Assembly: GCA_045113315.1 (NCBI GenBank) | Contig: JBGUIX010000001.1 | Span: forward strand, 113,745-177,744 | Direction: 5' to 3' | Length of the DNA: 64,000 nt | Source of the DNA: RUG13091 sp045113315 | GTDB lineage: Bacteria > Bacillota_I > Bacilli_A > RFN20 > CAG-826 | Shown: positions 60,863 to 64,000 of the stretch, piece after piece | How positions within the stretch are numbered: position 1 is the stretch's first letter | Layout of the letters: each line of letters begins with the position of its first letter | Notes under the pieces: model-generated | What the model saw: only the letters and a program-made list of their open reading frames with translations | What the model was told of the DNA's origin: nothing | Databases searched by the model: none | Made by a program: the position numbers and the translations under genes

Positions 60863-60956
60863 TATCTTGGTCTTTTAGCTAATGGTGTTATTGATTGATA
60901 TTGATAGCACCAAATAGAATGAATAGTTTGGTGCGAGAACACCAAATTTTTTATTT
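60854..60956 (+). promoter_or_regulatory. Attenuator with alternative hairpins and terminator
   Basis: Segments: 1 AATCAATAA (60854-60862), 2 TGGTGTTATTGATT (60883-60896), 3 ATAGCACCAAA (60904-60914), 4 TTTGGTGC (60927-60934), 5 CACCAAA (60940-60946). Pairings: 1:2 (nine pairs), 2:3 (nine pairs, one G-T), 3:4 (eight pairs, antiterminator) and 4:5 (seven pairs, followed by six T: terminator). A ribosome stalled at Tyr codons up to about 60841 leaves segment 1 free, so 1:2 and 3:4 form and transcription continues. One finishing at the stop masks segment 1, allowing 2:3 and 4:5. Confidence 0.78.
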
Positions 60957-60975
60957 AAAAAAGAGGAGAAAACTT

Positions 60976-61953
60976 ATGAAAAGGAAACTATTAGCATTTC
61001 TTCCATTACTCGCTGTTCCGATGATTGCTTTATCAGGTTGTGATAACCGCCCACAAATCGGCATCTTACAACCAGAAGAACACGGCGCTCTTGATGCCTC
61101 AAGAAAAGGCTTTGAACAAGCCATTAAAGATGAAGGGGTTCCCGGTTATAAATTTGCTTATAGCAACGCTAGAGGTAAATCCGCTAATTTAAACTCTTTA
61201 GCTAAAAACTTAGTGGATTCATCAGTTCTAACATTAGGCATCGCTACTCCGGCAGCGGTCGCCTTAAAAGGTGCAGCGGAAAACGCTGGTAGCACTAAAC
61301 CAATTCTATTTACTGCCGTTACTGATCCTGTTAAAGCTGAACTAGTGGCTTCTACCGATAATCCAAGTGGTTATATATGTGGCACAACCGATGCTAATCC
61401 AGTCGAAGAGCAAATCGCTTTAGTGAAAGAATTTAATCCAGAAGCCACTAAAGTGGGAATTATGTATACTCAAACTGAGATCAATTCCAAAGTGCAAGCT
61501 GATCAAGCTAAAGCCGCAATTGAAGCCGCAGGCATGACTGCGGATGTTAAAACATGTACAGATACTAGTAATATCAAAACTACCGCGGAAGCATTAGTGA
61601 GTGATTCTTGTAATGCTATTTATATCCCAACCGATAATAACATCGCTGCTAATATGAATGCCGTTAAGGAAGCTGCTGCTTCTAAAGGTGTTTTAGTTAT
61701 CTGTGGTGAAGAAAATATGTTATCTTCTGGCGGACATGTCACTTTATCAATCGATTATTATAATTTAGGTTACTCAACAGGTAAGATGGCAGCCGCTATC
61801 TTAAAAGGTGAAAAATCTCCAACTGATTTTAAAGTTGAACCAGTTCCTGCCAGTAACTGTTCATATGCTTATTCTCCATCTAATTTAGCTTCTGCTAATA
61901 TTACAATGCCAGAAGCAGTAAAAAACGCTCATACTTGGAAAGAAGTTGCCTAA
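60976..61953 (+). CDS. ABC transporter substrate-binding lipoprotein (TrpX type)
   Basis: A 325-residue lipoprotein of the ABC_sub_bind family. Lipobox LSGC with Cys near residue 19, then IGILQPEEHGALDASRKGF (about residues 25-43), typical of the family, and CGTTDANPVEEQIAL in the second lobe. ATG 60976 has GAGGAG nine bases upstream. The longer frame lies in the attenuator. Related systems carry tryptophan or tyrosine; the upstream Tyr/Phe leader peptide makes tyrosine the leading candidate. It forms an operon with the permease and ATPase. Confidence 0.92.
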   Translation: MKRKLLAFLPLLAVPMIALSGCDNRPQIGILQPEEHGALDASRKGFEQAIKDEGVPGYKFAYSNARGKSANLNSLAKNLVDSSVLTLGIATPAAVALKGAAENAGSTKPILFTAVTDPVKAELVASTDNPSGYICGTTDANPVEEQIALVKEFNPEATKVGIMYTQTEINSKVQADQAKAAIEAAGMTADVKTCTDTSNIKTTAEALVSDSCNAIYIPTDNNIAANMNAVKEAAASKGVLVICGEENMLSSGGHVTLSIDYYNLGYSTGKMAAAILKGEKSPTDFKVEPVPASNCSYAYSPSNLASANITMPEAVKNAHTWKEVA

Positions 61954-61959
61954 TAATAT

Positions 61960-62928
61960 ATGGATTTTGTTAATATCCTATTTAATATCTTAACGAGTGG
62001 ATTGCCCTGTTGCTTATTAGCAATCGGGGTTTTCCTCACCTTTAGAATACTTGATTTTGCGGATATGACCGCAGAAGGAAGTTTCCTTTTAGGTGCCGCT
62101 TTAACCGCTAGTTTAATTTATAACCATATCAATCCATTCTTAGCGACATTCTTAGGTATGATTGTCGGTGCGGGTTGTGGATTAGTAACTGGATTTTTAA
62201 ATAGAATATTAAAAATACCGAAGTTATTAAGTGGTATTATTACCCTCACTGCATCCGCTTCTATTGCGATGTTAATTATGGGTATCACCACTCCTGATCA
62301 AATCTTCTATTCACAAGTTCCATTATCATTATCATCACATCAGACAATATATTCAGTTTTTTATTCTTCAAAGATTTCCGCTTCATTAGCCCCATTCCCA
62401 TGGAATAAATTAGTGGAATCCTTAGTGATGATTGTTGTTGTCGGTATTATGATTGTTACTGTTTATTATTTCTTCGGTACCGAATTTGGAATGGCGATTA
62501 GAGCGACAGGAATGAATGAAAAGATGGCAAAAAGCCAAGGTATAAATACCAATATATCTTCTATAGCATGCATCGCTATATCTAACGCTTTAATCGGATT
62601 AGCAGGTGCTTTATATGTTCAGGACGCATTAAGTGTCTCGACAGTTTCCGCGACTGGATATTTAGTTATCGGATTAGCCTCCATCTTAATTGGTGAAGCC
62701 ATATTTGGTAAAAGATCATTTAAAAACTGGTTATTATCTGTTTCTGGTGGCGCTTTACTTTACTTTGTAATTATCACTATCGCTATTAAACTTGGTTTAC
62801 CAACCGAATTAATGAGCTTACTATACGCAATATTAATTACTATCGCTTTATGTATTCCTTTATTTAAATTAGGAATTAATAAATTAAAAACAAAGCTGGA
62901 AAGGGGAAAAGAACATGTTAGAACTTAA
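61960..62928 (+). CDS. ABC transporter permease (TrpY type)
   Basis: A 322-residue inner-membrane permease of the BPD_transp_2 family with about eight to nine hydrophobic segments. Family phrases are FRILDFADMTAEGSFLLGAA (about residues 28-47), the ATGMNEKMAKSQGIN loop (about 182-196, coupling to the ATPase) and VIGLASILIGEAIFGKRS. The start is six bases after the SBP stop with no ribosome site, so coupling is likely. It overlaps the ATPase gene by 14 bases. Confidence 0.92.
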   Translation: MDFVNILFNILTSGLPCCLLAIGVFLTFRILDFADMTAEGSFLLGAALTASLIYNHINPFLATFLGMIVGAGCGLVTGFLNRILKIPKLLSGIITLTASASIAMLIMGITTPDQIFYSQVPLSLSSHQTIYSVFYSSKISASLAPFPWNKLVESLVMIVVVGIMIVTVYYFFGTEFGMAIRATGMNEKMAKSQGINTNISSIACIAISNALIGLAGALYVQDALSVSTVSATGYLVIGLASILIGEAIFGKRSFKNWLLSVSGGALLYFVIITIAIKLGLPTELMSLLYAILITIALCIPLFKLGINKLKTKLERGKEHVRT

Positions 62929-63919
62929 AAATATCACAAAAACTTTTAACCTGACCGGCAATAAAGAAGACTTACGTGTAGCTTTAGATAACGTGAGCTT
63001 ACAAATTGAATCCGGAGAATTTGTCACCATTATCGGTGGTAATGGTTCTGGAAAATCGACAACGATGAACATCTTAACTGGGGTTATTAAACCAGATAAA
63101 GGTAAAGTCTTATTAAATGATGTTGATATCACAGATATGGATGAACATCAACGCGCTGGATATTTTGGTCATGTCTTCCAAGACCCAATGATGGGTACAT
63201 CTGGTGATATGTCGGTGTTAGAGAATTTAGAAATTGCTTATCTTAGAGGCAGAACTCATTCACCTTTTAAATGGGGTTTCAAAGCCTCTCACAAGAAAGA
63301 ATTTATAAAAGAACTTCAAAGATTTGATTTAGGTTTAGAAGATCGCTTAAATCAAAAAGTCGGTGTTATGTCCGGTGGGCAAAGACAAGCTCTCACCCTT
63401 TTGATGGCGACAATTAGAAATAAACCAACCCATAAGATGATTAAAAGAGATTACATTAAATTCTCCGAGAAAAAACCTGAAGTCGCGAGAAAAGAATTCG
63501 ATGATGTTTATCTTCCCGCATTAGAGGAATATAAGAGGCAATTAAAGGACTTAAAACATCTTCCAAAAGAGATTAGGAAAGACAAAAAAGCGGAGTTTTA
63601 CCAGGAATTTGACAAAAAAATCCGTCAATTTGACTTAACAAAACAAATCTTATTACTCGATGAACATACCGCTGCGCTTGATCCAAAAACTGCGAAAAAA
63701 GTTTTAGAATTAACCGATAAAATTGTAAAAGAAAATCAGATGACCACTTTAATGATTACTCACAATATGAAAGACGCAATCACTTATGGAAATAGACTAA
63801 TCATGTTCCATATGGGTCATATCATCTACGACCTCAAAGGTGAAGAAAAGCAAAAACTTACCGTTGAAGATTTATTAAAGAAATTTGATGAGGCTGATAA
63901 GAAAGCTGAACAAGAATAG
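62915..63919 (+). CDS. ABC transporter ATPase (TrpZ type) with a large insertion
   Basis: A 334-residue ATPase; relatives have about 260. Walker A GGNGSGKST is near residues 41-49, HVFQDPMMGT (Q-loop) near 88, the signature MSGGQRQALTLLMAT near 152-166, and Walker B ILLLDEHTAALDP near 245-257. Between signature and Walker B, about residues 172-243 form a highly charged Lys/Glu-rich, probably helical insertion (with KRDYIKFSEKKPEVARKEFD). In relatives these motifs are separated by only a few residues. The reading frame is intact and the downstream switch His (MITHNMKDA) is normal. Confidence 0.9.
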   Translation: MLELKNITKTFNLTGNKEDLRVALDNVSLQIESGEFVTIIGGNGSGKSTTMNILTGVIKPDKGKVLLNDVDITDMDEHQRAGYFGHVFQDPMMGTSGDMSVLENLEIAYLRGRTHSPFKWGFKASHKKEFIKELQRFDLGLEDRLNQKVGVMSGGQRQALTLLMATIRNKPTHKMIKRDYIKFSEKKPEVARKEFDDVYLPALEEYKRQLKDLKHLPKEIRKDKKAEFYQEFDKKIRQFDLTKQILLLDEHTAALDPKTAKKVLELTDKIVKENQMTTLMITHNMKDAITYGNRLIMFHMGHIIYDLKGEEKQKLTVEDLLKKFDEADKKAEQE

Positions 63920-63921
63920 TA

Positions 63922-64000
63922 CCAACGCATAAAATACGTTGTACTGACTAGACCCTATAAGGGCTATTACTCCACAGACCCTCAAGGGTCATATGTGGAC
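63922..64000 (+). other. Three successive hairpins at the right edge
   Basis: After the ATPase stop: CAACG/CGTTG (63924-63942), a TAG-CCCT/AGGG-TA stem (about 63948-63966) and a nested pair TCCACA/TGTGGA enclosing GACCCT/AGGGTC (63971-63999). They could be a terminator continued outside the window or a structured intergenic element. Confidence 0.45.

Noticed and set aside
60712..60975. T-box riboswitch before the transporter operon
   Set aside because: The leader has a terminator but I find no AGGGTGG-type T-box sequence or specifier loop; the Tyr/Phe reading frame and alternating segments explain it better.
1..64000. Reassignment of TGA to Trp as in mycoplasmas
   Set aside because: Conserved Trp positions use TGG and several genes end at TGA at the expected family length.
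1..64000. Mobile elements, prophage or CRISPR array
   Set aside because: No transposase, integrase, phage structural gene or regularly spaced repeat was seen; essentially all space is used by housekeeping or surface genes.

Overview
The window is an AT-rich bacterial chromosome segment with tightly packed genes. It uses the standard bacterial code: TGA is a genuine stop (for example at the ends of the choline-kinase-like, RecX and DUF1846 genes) and Trp is TGG. Gene content and order are Firmicutes/Bacilli-like. Examples are gpsB followed by a type B rnpB, recU-nth-dnaD, cmk-der-hup, pgsA-cinA-recA next to rny-ymdB-miaB-ymcA, RNA polymerase delta beside argS, PrsA-like lipoproteins with hit and yhaM, and sufCDSUB. 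The AT bias, small lipoprotein and membrane genes, and code-11 usage suit an uncultured host-associated member of the Bacilli (Erysipelotrichales or wall-less-lineage relatives). The species cannot be named from this window. No phage, insertion sequence or CRISPR array was seen.

Layout. 1-4.2 kb: the 3' end of pgi, a five-tRNA cluster, a lipid gene group (DAG kinase, PlsC, choline-kinase-like), nfu and a sixth tRNA. 4.2-18 kb: mgtC, then a minus-strand block with cysQ-nrnA-rpoE-argS-ispF-ychF, two large fused MacB/FtsX-type ABC proteins, fhs and miaA. 18-30 kb: ymcA-miaB-ymdB-rny, a two-gene surface-protein locus with a divergent membrane-anchored HTH gene, then recA-cinA-pgsA-rnpB-gpsB. 30-36 kb: a DEDD exonuclease and recU facing nth-dnaD, a short cca, hup, der and cmk. 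36-45 kb: a tiny ferredoxin gene, parB-parA, rsmG, mnmG and the SUF operon. 45-50 kb: two long PrsA/SurA-type lipoproteins, hit and yhaM. 50-60 kb: recX, a diacylglycerol glucosyltransferase-like enzyme, a flippase-like protein, a lipoprotein, a GT2 enzyme, an esterase, small membrane proteins and a DUF1846 protein. 60-64 kb: an amino-acid-type ABC transporter operon.

The most unusual element lies upstream of that last operon. An 18-codon reading frame, MKKAFYYFYSYYFPRDNQ, carries eight Tyr/Phe codons in nine positions. It is followed by five RNA segments that can fold as alternating hairpins and end in a perfect intrinsic terminator just before the transporter's ribosome site. The geometry predicts ribosome-mediated attenuation: stalling at Tyr/Phe codons should favour the antiterminator, and complete translation the terminator. 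The transporter's likely substrate would then be tyrosine (or Tyr/Phe). Its ATPase also has an insertion of about 70 charged residues between the signature motif and Walker B.

Other points worth following are a ParB that keeps its HTH but lacks all recognisable CTP-binding motifs, a parS-like half-site over the parA start region, SUF genes joined to mnmG-rsmG with a one-base gap, and rnpB lying between gpsB and pgsA without a visible terminator. Further ones are a ribosome site hidden in a hairpin before the ABC pair, a parvulin domain apparently split by a large insertion, a 1040-residue surface protein built of diverged repeats, and terminators whose stems contain stop codons.
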